Positions 36,327 to 46,051 are shown, counted from the first letter of the stretch. The stretch: DNA of 64,000 nucleotides from Flavisolibacter tropicus (GCF_001644645.1 NZ_CP011390.1:2046001-2110000), one strand, 5' to 3'. A program made the numbers and translations. Notes: generated from the sequence alone by a model not told the origin.

Positions 36327-37667
36327 CTACCTATTAAATTGTAACCTCTGCCCTTTAATAGATTCATTCCACACCCCATTTCCATAAACCAGGTTGCCAT
36401 TTACAAAGGTATGTGTCACTTTTGCCGGGAATGTTTGTCCCTCAAATGGGCTCCAGCCGCATTTTGATAAGATATTTTCTTTTGTTACTGTGGTATTATC
36501 ATTTAGGTCTACAATTACCAGATCGGCATAGTATCCTTCCCGTATGTAGCCTCGTTCAGCTATCTGGAAACATTCGGCCACCGCATGGCTCATTTTTTCT
36601 GCAATCTTTTCCAGACTTATGCGACCTTCTTTGTAATGCTTTAGCATCAACAATAGGGAATGTTGCACAAGAGGGATACCTGCATGGGCTTTTTCATACG
36701 GCTCGTTCTTTTCTTCCCAGGTGTGAGGTGCATGATCGGTAGCAATAATATCCAGTCGGTCATCAAGCAATGCTTTCCAGAGTGCTTCTTTGTTATGAGC
36801 CGCTTTAATAGCTGGGTTACACTTAATCAGGTTACCGTATTGCGGATAGTCATCAGCCGTGAAGTGCAAGTGGTGTACACATACTTCAGCGGTAATCCGC
36901 TTTTGGCCAAGGGGCATCATATTGGTAAACAATTGGAGCTCCCGCTCGGTACTAATATGCAAAATATGAAGACGCGTATTATGTTTCATAGCCAACTGCA
37001 CCGCCTTAAAGGAAGACTCAAAACAGGCTTCCTCGTCGCGTATAATTGGATGGTCAGATGGCTCTAATACAGGCTTTTGTTCTTTGAGACGTCTTAAATT
37101 TTCCTTGATTATCGATTCTTCTTCACAGTGGGTGGCAATCAGCACTTCAGCTTCTGAAAAGATGCGTCCCATGGTCAGGTAATTATCTACCAACAAACCT
37201 CCGGTAGATGAGCCCATAAAGATTTTAATACCGCATACTTCTTTTTTCTTATCGTTGGTACGTAGTACTTCTTCCAAATTATCATTGGACGTACCCATAA
37301 AAAAGGAATAGTTAGCCAATGAGTTTTGCGCGCCAATGGCATATTTCTGTTCTAGCAACTCCTGTGTAAAAACCGGAGGGTTAGTGTTTGGCATTTCCAT
37401 AAACGAAGTAACCCCGCCAGCTACTGCCGCTTTTGCCTCTGTGTAAATGGTAGCCTTATGCGTTAATCCTGGTTCTCTGAAATGTACCTGGTCATCAATT
37501 ACACCAGGCAGCAAATATTTCCCTTCGCCATTAATCTCTTCCGCCGCTTCTTTTACTTCAAGGCGTGGTGCCAGTCTTTCAATTCTGCCATTAGCTATTA
37601 AAACATCCAGAACTTCTATCTTTCCTTCATTGACTACTTGTATATTGCGGATCAGGTATTTTTGCAT
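36327..37667 (-). CDS. pyrC: Dihydroorotase (class I type)
   Basis: Zinc amidohydrolase that closes carbamoyl aspartate to dihydroorotate in pyrimidine synthesis. The 446-residue protein shows LPGVIDDQVHFREPGLTHKA, GGVTSFMEMPNTNPP, GIKIFMGSSTGGL (Lys as the likely carboxylated bridge), THCEEE, LHILHIS and IATDHAPHT. The first residue of the usual HxH zinc pair is Gln (DDQVHFREPG). I believe this is common in Bacteroidota dihydroorotases, and the remaining ligands are intact. It is divergent from the next gene by only 21 bases. Confidence 0.9.
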   Translation of the reverse strand: MQKYLIRNIQVVNEGKIEVLDVLIANGRIERLAPRLEVKEAAEEINGEGKYLLPGVIDDQVHFREPGLTHKATIYTEAKAAVAGGVTSFMEMPNTNPPVFTQELLEQKYAIGAQNSLANYSFFMGTSNDNLEEVLRTNDKKKEVCGIKIFMGSSTGGLLVDNYLTMGRIFSEAEVLIATHCEEESIIKENLRRLKEQKPVLEPSDHPIIRDEEACFESSFKAVQLAMKHNTRLHILHISTERELQLFTNMMPLGQKRITAEVCVHHLHFTADDYPQYGNLIKCNPAIKAAHNKEALWKALLDDRLDIIATDHAPHTWEEKNEPYEKAHAGIPLVQHSLLLMLKHYKEGRISLEKIAEKMSHAVAECFQIAERGYIREGYYADLVIVDLNDNTTVTKENILSKCGWSPFEGQTFPAKVTHTFVNGNLVYGNGVWNESIKGQRLQFNR

Positions 37668-37688
37668 ATTTTTCAGTTATAATCGCCA

Positions 37689-39371
37689 GTGATGCAATAT
37701 AAACAAACCCTGTTAAGGCTACTTCTTTTCGTTTTACCAACATCGGCTTTTTCACAAACAACCTATCTTCCTTTAGGATCCAGAGAAAATATTCTATTAG
37801 AACGTTTAGAAATTAAGGCGGGTAAAGATTCCATTTTAAACTTCTCTAAGACAAAGCCTTACAGTCGCCGGCAGTTTATTACTCACCTGGCTGAAATTGA
37901 CTCTGCACAGGCCCTTTCTCCTGTCGATGCCTATAATACCCGAATGGCCTTAATGAAAAATCTGGAATGGGTGCCGGGTGATCAAACAAAATATGCCAGT
38001 AAGAAACCCATCTGGAAAAACTTTTACAAAACACCAGCTACTCTATATGAGGTACATGCACCTAACTTTTTCCTGGCAGTGGATCCTGTATTTCAATACA
38101 TTGTAGCAAAAGAAAGCGATAACGACCAACATTTATTTTTAAATACCAGAGGTGTTACCCTTCGTGGCCGCATAGCTGACAAGATTGGTTTTGCAGCCTA
38201 TGTTACTGACAACCAGGAACGTGATCCCTTATATGTACAGGAGTTTGAAAAGGAGCGCCAGGCTGTACCAGGGGTTGGCTTTTATAAACCGTTTAAAGAT
38301 CCCGGTGGCTTCGATTACTTCGATGCGCGAGGGTATATTACTTTCAACGTGGCCAAAGTAATTGACATCGCCTTTGGATATGATAAAAACTTTATTGGCA
38401 ATGGCCAGCGCAGCTTGTTTCTCAGCGATTTCTCAAACAGTGCCTTGTTTTTAAAGCTTAATACCCGCATTTGGAAACTGAATTACCAAAACTTGTTCAT
38501 GGAGTTACAAACCAATGAACGCCAGGGTGCCGATGTTTTAATTCCAAAGAAATACGCAGCCATGCACCATTTAGATTTAGGTGTTACCAAATGGCTGAAT
38601 GTAGGTCTGTTTGAAGGAGTAATCTTTGGACGGGAGGATCATTTCGAATTTGGTTACCTGAACCCTGTCATCTTCTACCGCTCTATTGAACAGCAAAACA
38701 ACAGCTTTGATAATGCCGTAGCAGGTCTGGATTTAAAAGCCAATGTGGCCAAACATTTTCAATTTTACAGCCAGTTCCTGCTAGATGAGTTTAATATGGT
38801 AGAGGCAAAGAAAGGTGAAGGCTGGTGGGGTAATAAGTGGGGCCTTCAAGTGGGCGGTAAATACATAGATGCCTTTAACATTAAAAACCTGGATTTACAG
38901 CTGGAAACCAATATCATTCGTCCATTCACATACTCACATAGAGACTCTATAGCCAATTTTACCCACTACAATCAGCCACTGGCACATCCTTTAGGCGCCA
39001 ACTTGAAAGAATTGATTGGCATTGTTCGTTATCAACCTGCCCCTAAATGGTTTTTACAAGCAAAAGCCATTTATAACAAACAAGGTAAAGACACGGGCAC
39101 AACGTCTTTTGGTGGCAATATCTTTTATCCCAATGTGCCTCCATACCGTAAGCAAGACTATGGCTACTTCATTGGTAATGGCATGCCTAGCAATATAGCT
39201 TTAGGTTCAATGCTTGTATCATACGAGCTACGCCCCAACTTGTTTCTTGAAGCAAATGGTCTTTATCGGAAACAAACTGCCCCACCCGATACGCATTTAT
39301 TCGCACGCAGCAGCTTTACTATGTCATTGGGCGTACGCTGGAATATGCATCGTAGGGAGTTTGACTTTTAG
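37689..39371 (+). CDS. Outer-membrane beta-barrel protein, Wzi/RemB-like
   Basis: 560-residue exported protein with a signal peptide (LLRLLLFVLPTSAFSQ) and many alternating amphipathic strands. Aromatic-rich blocks include FDYFDARGYITFNVAKVIDI, IAFGYDKNFIGNGQRSLFLS and FEFGYLNPVIFYRSIE. This resembles the capsule-assembly Wzi-type barrels and RemB, a gliding-associated surface protein of Flavobacterium. The precise role cannot be decided from sequence. It starts 21 bases from pyrC on the other strand, so their promoters must overlap or lie within the opposite gene. Confidence 0.65.
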   Translation: MMQYKQTLLRLLLFVLPTSAFSQTTYLPLGSRENILLERLEIKAGKDSILNFSKTKPYSRRQFITHLAEIDSAQALSPVDAYNTRMALMKNLEWVPGDQTKYASKKPIWKNFYKTPATLYEVHAPNFFLAVDPVFQYIVAKESDNDQHLFLNTRGVTLRGRIADKIGFAAYVTDNQERDPLYVQEFEKERQAVPGVGFYKPFKDPGGFDYFDARGYITFNVAKVIDIAFGYDKNFIGNGQRSLFLSDFSNSALFLKLNTRIWKLNYQNLFMELQTNERQGADVLIPKKYAAMHHLDLGVTKWLNVGLFEGVIFGREDHFEFGYLNPVIFYRSIEQQNNSFDNAVAGLDLKANVAKHFQFYSQFLLDEFNMVEAKKGEGWWGNKWGLQVGGKYIDAFNIKNLDLQLETNIIRPFTYSHRDSIANFTHYNQPLAHPLGANLKELIGIVRYQPAPKWFLQAKAIYNKQGKDTGTTSFGGNIFYPNVPPYRKQDYGYFIGNGMPSNIALGSMLVSYELRPNLFLEANGLYRKQTAPPDTHLFARSSFTMSLGVRWNMHRREFDF

Positions 39372-39418
39372 ATAAACACATCTTTTAAGTATTACTTACC
39401 ATTCAAATCCAAACAATT

Positions 39419-39889
39419 ATGAAAAGCTTCTTATTTCCGTTTTTACTGCTTTTATGTAGTTTTCAAGACCCGGGATATTCATCTTATTGTAATAACCGTT
39501 TTAGCTTCTGTATAGAGTATCCCACTGGTTTTAATAAACAACAAAAGCCAGATAACGACGATGGGATGATCTTTCTATCTGCGGATAAGAAAACAGAAGT
39601 AAGAGCTTTTGGAAGTCTTGCTACAGAACCATTTAATGAATTAAGCCAGGAATTGGAAATGGCTATTGACAATAAGAATGTCACCTACAAGACCGTAAAG
39701 AAAGACTGGTTTATCATTTCTGGAACAGACAAAAATGGAAATATCTTTTACAGAAAAACGGTGAAAAAGAAGATAAACTATATGGGAACGGGTGAAACAG
39801 AAGTATTTCAAACACTTATGATCACTTATCCTACTTCACAAAAAGACGTCTACAGCTCTTTCTGTTCAACAATTGCAAAAAGCCTCTAG
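39419..39889 (+). CDS. Small secreted protein of unknown function
   Basis: 156 residues with an N-terminal hydrophobic signal (MKSFLFPFLLLLCSFQ). The Cys at residue 13 is not in a good lipobox. The mature part has several Cys, including CNNRFSFCIEYP and FCSTIAKSL, and a central motif FLSADKKTEVRAFGS. I do not recognise a family. It lies 47 bases downstream of the barrel gene on the same strand and is probably cotranscribed. Confidence 0.7.
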   Translation: MKSFLFPFLLLLCSFQDPGYSSYCNNRFSFCIEYPTGFNKQQKPDNDDGMIFLSADKKTEVRAFGSLATEPFNELSQELEMAIDNKNVTYKTVKKDWFIISGTDKNGNIFYRKTVKKKINYMGTGETEVFQTLMITYPTSQKDVYSSFCSTIAKSL

Positions 39890-39922
39890 CTTCACACTCT
39901 TAATAGTAACAGCGTCACTTGT

Positions 39923-40651
39923 TTATCCTTCTAAATGGATAGAAAACATAATCATACGCGACTGCATCCGGTCCAATACATTGGAGTATTTGAGATTTAC
40001 ATCGCGAGCATGGAGATCTCGTAAACCATGGCTGATCTTGATCTCTGGAGAGAATATAAAACTTTTGAAATAGAAATTAAATCCAACACCCGCTTCCACG
40101 CCATAGTCAATCTTCTCAACTTTTACCATATCCTCAGCCATCCGGGCTTTGGCATTTGAAGCTAAGTCATAATCCAATTTACCACCGCCTAACATATATA
40201 CACGAAAGTTGCCAATACGATCGGAACGGAATTTTACATGCACCGGGAAGGTTACAATCACTGATTCCACTTTCTTTGTGACTTCCTGCCCCAAATCGCG
40301 GTCTTTATAGCGCAGCTTATAATAGATACTGCGATCAGTAAACATTAGTTGTGGATTGAAGCGAGCCTCAAATCGATCATTCAAACGTGCTGTTGCCAGC
40401 AATCCCAATGCAAACCCGCCAGAGTTTAATGGTTCAGCAACCATCACACTATCTTGATTTAGAAAGTGTTCATGAAGTTCAGTATGGAATCGGGAGCTGC
40501 TTCCAGATAGCGTTATACCAAAATAATAAGGCTTAACATCATGCTCTTCTAGATAAATTTCTTGTTGTGCTGATGCCTTAAATGCAAACAAGCCAAACGC
40601 AACCACCATCAATAGGGTCCGGGAAAAACGCTGAGATCGCAATAAAAACAT
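39923..40651 (-). CDS. porT: PorT-like outer-membrane protein (type IX secretion)
   Basis: 242-residue exported beta-barrel protein with a signal peptide ending FAFKASAQ. HDVKPYYFGITLSG at the mature N-terminus, LNDRFEARFNPQLMFTDRSI, and the C-terminal HARDVNLKYSNVLDRMQSR fit the PorT family, an outer-membrane component needed for type IX secretion in Porphyromonas and Flavobacterium. Position downstream of ubiE also fits, because the ubiE-porT order recurs in Bacteroidota. The gap to ubiE is 258 bases, so a separate promoter is possible. Confidence 0.75.
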   Translation of the reverse strand: MFLLRSQRFSRTLLMVVAFGLFAFKASAQQEIYLEEHDVKPYYFGITLSGSSSRFHTELHEHFLNQDSVMVAEPLNSGGFALGLLATARLNDRFEARFNPQLMFTDRSIYYKLRYKDRDLGQEVTKKVESVIVTFPVHVKFRSDRIGNFRVYMLGGGKLDYDLASNAKARMAEDMVKVEKIDYGVEAGVGFNFYFKSFIFSPEIKISHGLRDLHARDVNLKYSNVLDRMQSRMIMFSIHLEG

Positions 40652-40909
40652 AAGCCTCTATAAATCAATAATTAAAACCTAACAATGAAATTGACGTCTA
40701 TATTGTAGAAACGCCTCCTTGTTATCCTACCATTAACGCCAGAGCGTCAATTTAATTGCCAATGTAAGGCAGATAGGTAACAAAGTTTTCTTATATCCTT
40801 TCTTTGGAAAGCTAAAAAACCTTTTCTAGATACGCAAAGAAGACACCAAAAATCAAGAGCTCTTAAAATTTACTTGCATAATTGCGCTCTTTATTACTGG
40901 GCTAGATGA

Positions 40910-41656
40910 TTATGCAGGTTTTTTACCCATATAAATACAACAGATTCCCAAACTTAAAGGTGTAAAAGAAGTTTCTGCGAAGCCTAACTCCTTTAATATT
41001 GAAACAAAGCGTCCTCTATCAGGAAATGCTTTAGCAGATTCATTGAGGTATTGATAAGCCTTTTTATTCTGCCGAAACAGTTTTGCCATTTGAGGGGCTA
41101 TAATACCCATGTATAGGTTATATAAATTACGTACGCCGGGTATGCGAGGCTGACTGAACTCTAGCACAATCAATCTAGCGCCAGGTTTCAACACCCGGTA
41201 AATTTCACCAAGACCTTTTTCCAGGTTCTGAAAATTACGTACGCCAAAGGCTACCATTACGCCATCGAATGTATTGCCATCAAACCGAATATACTCGCTA
41301 TCCCCACTTAACAACTCAATTCGATCTACCAAACCTTCCTTTGTAACCTTTTGTCTTCCATAACTCAGCATATTTTCTGAGATATCGATACCGGTTACCT
41401 TTTGTACAGGCAGCATTTTGCAAGCACGAATGGCCATATCGCCTGTACCTGTAGCCACATCCAGTAAGTGTTTTGGATTGTCTTTTTTGAATCGTTTGAT
41501 GGCTTTAATACGCCAACTAACATCAATACCCACACTTAAAAACCGGTTCATAAAGTCGTAGCGGGGTGCTATCTGATCAAACATCTCACTAACCTGTTGC
41601 TTCTTTTCACCTGCGCTCTCAAAAGGCTTGATATTGTCGTGTGGAAATTGATTCAT
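40910..41656 (-). CDS. ubiE: Demethylmenaquinone methyltransferase (UbiE/MenG)
   Basis: SAM-dependent C-methyltransferase that finishes menaquinone synthesis; in Bacteroidota, which use menaquinone, the MenG role is the relevant one. The 248-residue protein shows YDFMNRFLSVGIDVSWR, LDVATGTGDMAI, GIDISENMLSYGRQK, AFGVRNFQNLEKGL and LEFSQPRIPG. The -7 promoter element lies only eight bases before the ATG, so the message is probably leaderless. Confidence 0.96.
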   Translation of the reverse strand: MNQFPHDNIKPFESAGEKKQQVSEMFDQIAPRYDFMNRFLSVGIDVSWRIKAIKRFKKDNPKHLLDVATGTGDMAIRACKMLPVQKVTGIDISENMLSYGRQKVTKEGLVDRIELLSGDSEYIRFDGNTFDGVMVAFGVRNFQNLEKGLGEIYRVLKPGARLIVLEFSQPRIPGVRNLYNLYMGIIAPQMAKLFRQNKKAYQYLNESAKAFPDRGRFVSILKELGFAETSFTPLSLGICCIYMGKKPA

Positions 41657-41663
41657 GCAGGCG

Positions 41664-41671
41664 CAAAGTTA
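41664..41671 (-). promoter_or_regulatory. -7 promoter element directly before ubiE
   Basis: On the minus strand this is TAACTTTG (TAnnTTTG), seven bases from the ubiE ATG at 41656. This leaves room for essentially no leader. Confidence 0.5.
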
Positions 41672-41745
41672 ACCCCTCACCTCTACGACTTTACACACTA
41701 TCGGTATTTATTTTTAGCTATGCCCCCTTTACTTAACCTGCAACG

Positions 41746-42402
41746 CTATAGTACCATTTCAGGTACATCACCTTCAACGATCAGCTTTCCAGCTGTCTTT
41801 GCTTTGATTTCTTCAACAGTTACACCCGGCGCTCTTTCTAAGAGCCTAAATCCATTAGGAGTTACATCCAATACAGCTAATTCGCTGACGATCTTTTTCA
41901 CACAACCAACCCCTGTCAATGGCAATGAACATTGAGGTAGCAATTTTGACTCACCCTTAGGGTTAGTATGCATCATAGCTACTATGATATTTCGAGCCGA
42001 AGCCACCAAATCCATAGCGCCGCCCATACCTTTCACCATCTTTCCTGGTATTTTCCAATTGGCAATATCTCCATTTTCACTTACCTCCATAGCGCCCAAA
42101 ACAGTCAGGTCTACCTTGCCTGCACGTATCATTCCAAAGCTTTCGGCTGAGTCAAAGAAAACACCCCCAGGAAGAATGGTCACTGTTTCCTTACCGGCAT
42201 TTATCAGATCAGCATCAATCGCATCTTCTGTAGGGTAAGCTCCCATGCCTAGCATTCCATTTTCACTTTGCAACATAATAAACATGTCTTTGGGAATGTA
42301 ATTGGCTACCAGCGTAGGTATCCCTATTCCTAAGTTTACATACATGCCATCTTTTAACTCTTGTGCAATGCGTTTAGCAATACCATATTTATCTAAAGCC
42401 AT
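41746..42402 (-). CDS. scoB: 3-oxoacid CoA-transferase subunit B
   Basis: Beta subunit of succinyl-CoA:3-ketoacid CoA-transferase, used in ketone body and acetoacetate metabolism. 218 residues with [13 protein letters not shown], the catalytic Glu in [11 protein letters not shown], and [16 protein letters not shown]. It follows the subunit A gene by 30 bases in one operon. Confidence 0.95.
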   Translation of the reverse strand: MALDKYGIAKRIAQELKDGMYVNLGIGIPTLVANYIPKDMFIMLQSENGMLGMGAYPTEDAIDADLINAGKETVTILPGGVFFDSAESFGMIRAGKVDLTVLGAMEVSENGDIANWKIPGKMVKGMGGAMDLVASARNIIVAMMHTNPKGESKLLPQCSLPLTGVGCVKKIVSELAVLDVTPNGFRLLERAPGVTVEEIKAKTAGKLIVEGDVPEMVL

Positions 42403-42432
42403 AACAATTTTAATTTGAGGAGTTTTTAGAGA

Positions 42433-43140
42433 TTATTTAGCAGTCAATTGAACGGTACGCCTTTCTATGCGCTTTTCATATTGCCGCCCCTGAAAAATGC
42501 GATGTACATAAATACCAGGCACATGAATTTCATCGGGATCTAATTGTCCGGGCTCTACTAAGTGTTCAACTTCAACTATTGTTATATGACCAGCTTTAGC
42601 CATGGACGTAGAGAAGTTGCGTGTTGTTTTACGGAAAACAAGGTTACCATACCGATCGCCCTTCCATGCTTTTACAATGGAGAAATCGGCATGTAGCGCC
42701 ATTTCCATCAAATACTTTTTACCATTGAACTCACGCACTTCTTTTCCTTCTGCTATTTCAGTACCATAGCCGGCAGGTGTAAAAAAAGCGGGAATGCCCA
42801 TTCCTGCCATTTGAATTCGTGTAGCTAATGTTCCTTGAGGGATCAGGTCTACTTCTAGTTCTCCGCTTAAAAGTTGGCGTTCGAATTCCGCGTTCTCTCC
42901 TACGTAAGAACTCATCATCTTTTTGATCTGACGGGTTTTTAATAATAAACCCAGTCCAAAATCATCAACACCGGCATTATTGGAGATACAGGTAAGGTTT
43001 TTTGTGCCTTTTTCTACCAAGGCATTGATACTATTTTCTGGAATACCACATAGGCCAAACCCGCCTAACATGATAGTGGCACCATCATTAATATCGTGTA
43101 AGGCATCTAGCGCCTCTGTATAGACTTTATTCATATGCAA
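42433..43140 (-). CDS. scoA: 3-oxoacid CoA-transferase subunit A
   Basis: Alpha subunit of the same CoA-transferase. 235 residues with the glycine-rich [17 protein letters not shown] motif, [32 protein letters not shown] and [16 protein letters not shown]. The start could be the second ATG two codons in. A -7-like TATTTTTG (43154-43161, minus strand) lies 13 bases upstream. Confidence 0.95.
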   Translation of the reverse strand: MHMNKVYTEALDALHDINDGATIMLGGFGLCGIPENSINALVEKGTKNLTCISNNAGVDDFGLGLLLKTRQIKKMMSSYVGENAEFERQLLSGELEVDLIPQGTLATRIQMAGMGIPAFFTPAGYGTEIAEGKEVREFNGKKYLMEMALHADFSIVKAWKGDRYGNLVFRKTTRNFSTSMAKAGHITIVEVEHLVEPGQLDPDEIHVPGIYVHRIFQGRQYEKRIERRTVQLTAK

Positions 43141-43153
43141 ACATTGTAGGCAT

Positions 43154-43161
43154 CAAAAATA
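43154..43161 (-). promoter_or_regulatory. Probable -7 element for scoAB
   Basis: Minus-strand TATTTTTG matches TAnnTTTG, ending 13 bases before the scoA ATG. No clear -33 element is visible. Confidence 0.45.
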
Positions 43162-43193
43162 ATGATCCCCTTGCATACTTGTTCAGGTGAGAC

Positions 43194-43535
43194 TTATTGT
43201 ACAAATGCGCCTGGCCTTGGAACCTTTCGTTGTAATGAATCAAACAATGGCTTTAATAAATCAGGGCGCGTTTCGTAATACTGAAAGCTTTTTTTAAACT
43301 GAGAAGCGGTTATACCATTTGTCTGAAGCACCTTTTGATAGAGTTCTACACTTCGTTTATACCGATCCACAGTAGAGTCCTGCGTATGTTCATACGATAC
43401 CCATTCATCGGCACGTAACATATCCCACATTACAGAGTGCATTTTATCAGTAGATAAAACATCCTTAGGAATCTCTTTCTTATTACTGCAGGCAACAAAA
43501 GTGACCAGTAATATACCTAGTAACGTCAATCTCAT
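43194..43535 (-). CDS. DUF4296 lipoprotein
   Basis: 113-residue predicted lipoprotein: signal MRLTLLGILLVTFVACSN with lipobox Cys near residue 17. The mature part, PKDVLSTDKMHSVMWDMLRA, is typical of DUF4296, a Bacteroidota-specific family of unknown role. Its start overlaps the DUF4835 stop by four bases, so the pair is translationally coupled. Confidence 0.82.
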   Translation of the reverse strand: MRLTLLGILLVTFVACSNKKEIPKDVLSTDKMHSVMWDMLRADEWVSYEHTQDSTVDRYKRSVELYQKVLQTNGITASQFKKSFQYYETRPDLLKPLFDSLQRKVPRPGAFVQ

Positions 43536-44449
43536 TTCAACTCTTTGTAAGTGGTAGCATTTGTAACGTCAAGCTTGACAAGCAAGTCTTTTGCCCGGTT
43601 TCTGGTATCGTTATTAGCTTTTTTAAACACATTGGCTAACTCAGTACTTTTACCTTGAAAAAACACCTGCATGATCATTGCATTCGGATTATCCTTATTT
43701 ACAGTGCTAAGAAAGTTTAAAGCATTTAAAATGCCCGACCTGGCAGTCTCTTCATTTTCTACAAGCAAATCCATGCCCCCACGGTAATAGGTATAAATAG
43801 CATCATGCACTTGAGAGAACCGATTATCGGTTAAATTTTCAGCTAAACGAAAGCGGTTGCGCATACCATCAAATGGTTTCCATCCAGTAATATCCCTGCT
43901 CTCCGGTGCATTATTGACAATTTGCTGCGCTTTTCGAAAGTATAATTCTCCGCCTTTGGGAGAAAATGAATCATGGTCTAAGCCCAGTATGATCTGTACA
44001 TAGTACACCAGTATCGCAGTCAAATTAGCAGCAAGAGGATCATTACCCTGAATTCGGTTTTCGTTGAATTCAATGGGTTGAAACTCTATATACCGAAACA
44101 CCATATCATTATCCTGGTAGTTTATCAACGGCGACTCATAACTGGTACCATATACAGGTCGTGCTGCCTGAACGGTCAATGTAGCTTTAAATACGTTTTG
44201 GCCTAAGTCCTGATCAATATTTATAAGAAAATTACACTTGATCTTTTCTTGCGGCTGATAGGTCTCTCCCGTCCATTTACGGTTATTTAAAAAAGACGTT
44301 AGCGTTTCCTGAAGGGTTTGAAAGATCTTCTTATCGACCTGCGTACTGACACGATTCGATAATACAGAAAGTTTAGCCTGTAACTCTTGCCCTTGTACAA
44401 GACCAAGGAAAAATACTCCAGCAATAAGAAGCACTATTTTTTTCATCAC
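43532..44449 (-). CDS. DUF4835 family protein, possibly the T9SS component PorD
   Basis: 305-residue exported protein with a signal peptide (KIVLLIAGVFFLGLVQGQEL). Blocks such as KIFQTLQETLTSFLNNRKWT, YYVQIILGLDHDSFSPKGG and WKPFDGMRNRFRLAENLTDN match DUF4835. I recall that some resources now name this family PorD of type IX secretion, but cannot confirm it here. It sits between coaBC and DUF4296, overlapping each by four bases, the usual order in Bacteroidota. Confidence 0.8.
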   Translation of the reverse strand: MMKKIVLLIAGVFFLGLVQGQELQAKLSVLSNRVSTQVDKKIFQTLQETLTSFLNNRKWTGETYQPQEKIKCNFLINIDQDLGQNVFKATLTVQAARPVYGTSYESPLINYQDNDMVFRYIEFQPIEFNENRIQGNDPLAANLTAILVYYVQIILGLDHDSFSPKGGELYFRKAQQIVNNAPESRDITGWKPFDGMRNRFRLAENLTDNRFSQVHDAIYTYYRGGMDLLVENEETARSGILNALNFLSTVNKDNPNAMIMQVFFQGKSTELANVFKKANNDTRNRAKDLLVKLDVTNATTYKELK

Positions 44450-45633
44450 ATCAATTCAGTTATGGCATCCACAATATCTTTTGCAACCAGTTCCTTTGAT
44501 TTCAGATCAAAAGTCTTTTTGGTTTGATCTTTAAAGAATAAGGTTACTTTATTGGTAGCATTTTTAAACCCAGCACCTTTATCATTTAATGAATTTAAAA
44601 CAATGATATCAGCATTCTTTCCTTTCAATTTCTTTTTAGCGTTTTCCTCCTCATTTTCTGTTTCCAAAGCAAATCCAACCAATATCTGTTGATCCCTTTT
44701 TTCTTTACCTATAGCACCTAAAATATCTTTTGTTTTCTTTAGTTGAATGATCAGCTCCGCTTCCGTCTTTTTTATTTTTTGGGGCGCTACGGCTACCGGG
44801 GTGTAATCGGCTACTGCCGCAGCCATTACCGCTATGTCAAAATCGCTATTAGCCAAGCAGTTTTCATACATCTGTTCTGCTGATGTAGTTTTAATCAGCT
44901 TGATACTTTTATTCTTTACCTCACAATATACAGGGCCAGATATAAGCGTCACTTCTGCTCCTCTCTTGGCAAGTTCTTCTGCAATACTGTAACCCATTTT
45001 ACCAGAAGAGTGATTGCCTATAAAGCGAACAGGATCAATGGCTTCATAAGTAGGCCCTGCTGTTACTAACGCTTTTTTGCCTGTAAGCTGTTGCCCATTT
45101 TCAAAAAATTCTGTTAGAAACTGAACAATAGTTTCAGGTTCAGCCATCCTACCATCGCCTATTAAGCCACTGGCCAACTCACCATGCTCTACTGGGATTA
45201 TCGTTACATTATTAGTTGCAAGAGTTACCAGGTTTTGTCTAGTGGTTGAATGGTGCCACATATCCTCGTCCATGGCTGGAGCGACTATTACCGGGCACGT
45301 TGCTGATAAATAAGTGGCCATGAGTAAATTATCACATAAACCGGTAGCCATTTTACTAAGTGTATTACAGCTTAATGGGGCAATAAGCATTACATCGGCC
45401 CACCTTCCTAACATTACATGATTGGACCAGGATTCTTCATCAAATAAGACGTCTAAAACCGGGGACTTTGATAAAGTTGACAGGGTAAGCTTTGATACAA
45501 ACGATTTGGCAGCCTCTGTCACAATGACTTTTACTTCGGCGCCTTCTTTAACCAATTGCCTGACTAATAAGGGGATTTTATAAGCAGCAATACTCCCTGA
45601 AACCCCTATTAAAACTTTCTTACCTGCTAACAT
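44446..45633 (-). CDS. coaBC: Bifunctional phosphopantothenoylcysteine decarboxylase/phosphopantothenate--cysteine ligase
   Basis: Makes 4'-phosphopantetheine precursors for coenzyme A. The N-terminal flavoprotein decarboxylase half has GVSGSIAAYK, APLSCNTLSKMATGLCDNLL and PAMDEDMWHH. The C-terminal ligase half has VTAGPTYEAIDPVRFIGNHS, SGKMGYSIAEEL and the late block VLNSLNDKGAGF. 395 residues is the normal length. A terminator separates it from rpoZ upstream, so it heads its own operon with the two DUF genes. Confidence 0.96.
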   Translation of the reverse strand: MLAGKKVLIGVSGSIAAYKIPLLVRQLVKEGAEVKVIVTEAAKSFVSKLTLSTLSKSPVLDVLFDEESWSNHVMLGRWADVMLIAPLSCNTLSKMATGLCDNLLMATYLSATCPVIVAPAMDEDMWHHSTTRQNLVTLATNNVTIIPVEHGELASGLIGDGRMAEPETIVQFLTEFFENGQQLTGKKALVTAGPTYEAIDPVRFIGNHSSGKMGYSIAEELAKRGAEVTLISGPVYCEVKNKSIKLIKTTSAEQMYENCLANSDFDIAVMAAAVADYTPVAVAPQKIKKTEAELIIQLKKTKDILGAIGKEKRDQQILVGFALETENEEENAKKKLKGKNADIIVLNSLNDKGAGFKNATNKVTLFFKDQTKKTFDLKSKELVAKDIVDAITELM

Positions 45634-45652
45634 AGGGAACTAAAATACGAGT

Positions 45653-45690
45653 TCTAAAAACAAAAGCGATGGGAAGTCCATCGCTTTGAA
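45653..45690 (-). terminator. Terminator between rpoZ and coaBC
   Basis: AAAGCGATGG GAAGT CCATCGCTTT, a 10-base perfect stem (45663-45687), with a TTTTGTTTTT tail when read on the minus strand, directly after rpoZ. Confidence 0.85.
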
Positions 45691-45709
45691 TAATTTAAAT
45701 AAAAGAAGA

Positions 45710-46051
45710 TTAATGGAATAAATCATCTTCATTTTTACGGAAATACACTTTGTCTTCCATAAACTCCTGGGTAGCTAATAAGGCCGGATTGGGCATACGC
45801 TCATAAGCACGAGAAATCTCAATCTGCTCTTTATTCTCATGAATTTCTTCAAGGCTATCAGTATGGCTAGCAAACTCTTCCAGCTTATTGTGCAATTCCT
45901 CTTTTAAGGAAATATTGATTTGATTAGCTCTTTTAGCAATGATAGCGATAGACCCATAAACATTGCCTGTTTTTTTACGGAGTTCGTTCAGGTCACGTGT
46001 TTCTACATTATTTGTAGTGCTAACACTAAGTTGACGTCTTAGTCGGCTCAT
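45710..46051 (-). CDS. rpoZ: RNA polymerase omega subunit (Rpb6-like, Bacteroidota type)
   Basis: 113 residues, showing TTNNVETRDLNELRKKTGNV and SIAIIAKRANQINISLKEEL, the omega/Rpb6 motif around the alpha-helix that clamps the beta-prime C-terminus. The first 26 bases overlap the bamD 3' end in another frame, implying tight coupling of the two genes. Confidence 0.9.
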   Translation of the reverse strand: MSRLRRQLSVSTTNNVETRDLNELRKKTGNVYGSIAIIAKRANQINISLKEELHNKLEEFASHTDSLEEIHENKEQIEISRAYERMPNPALLATQEFMEDKVYFRKNEDDLFH

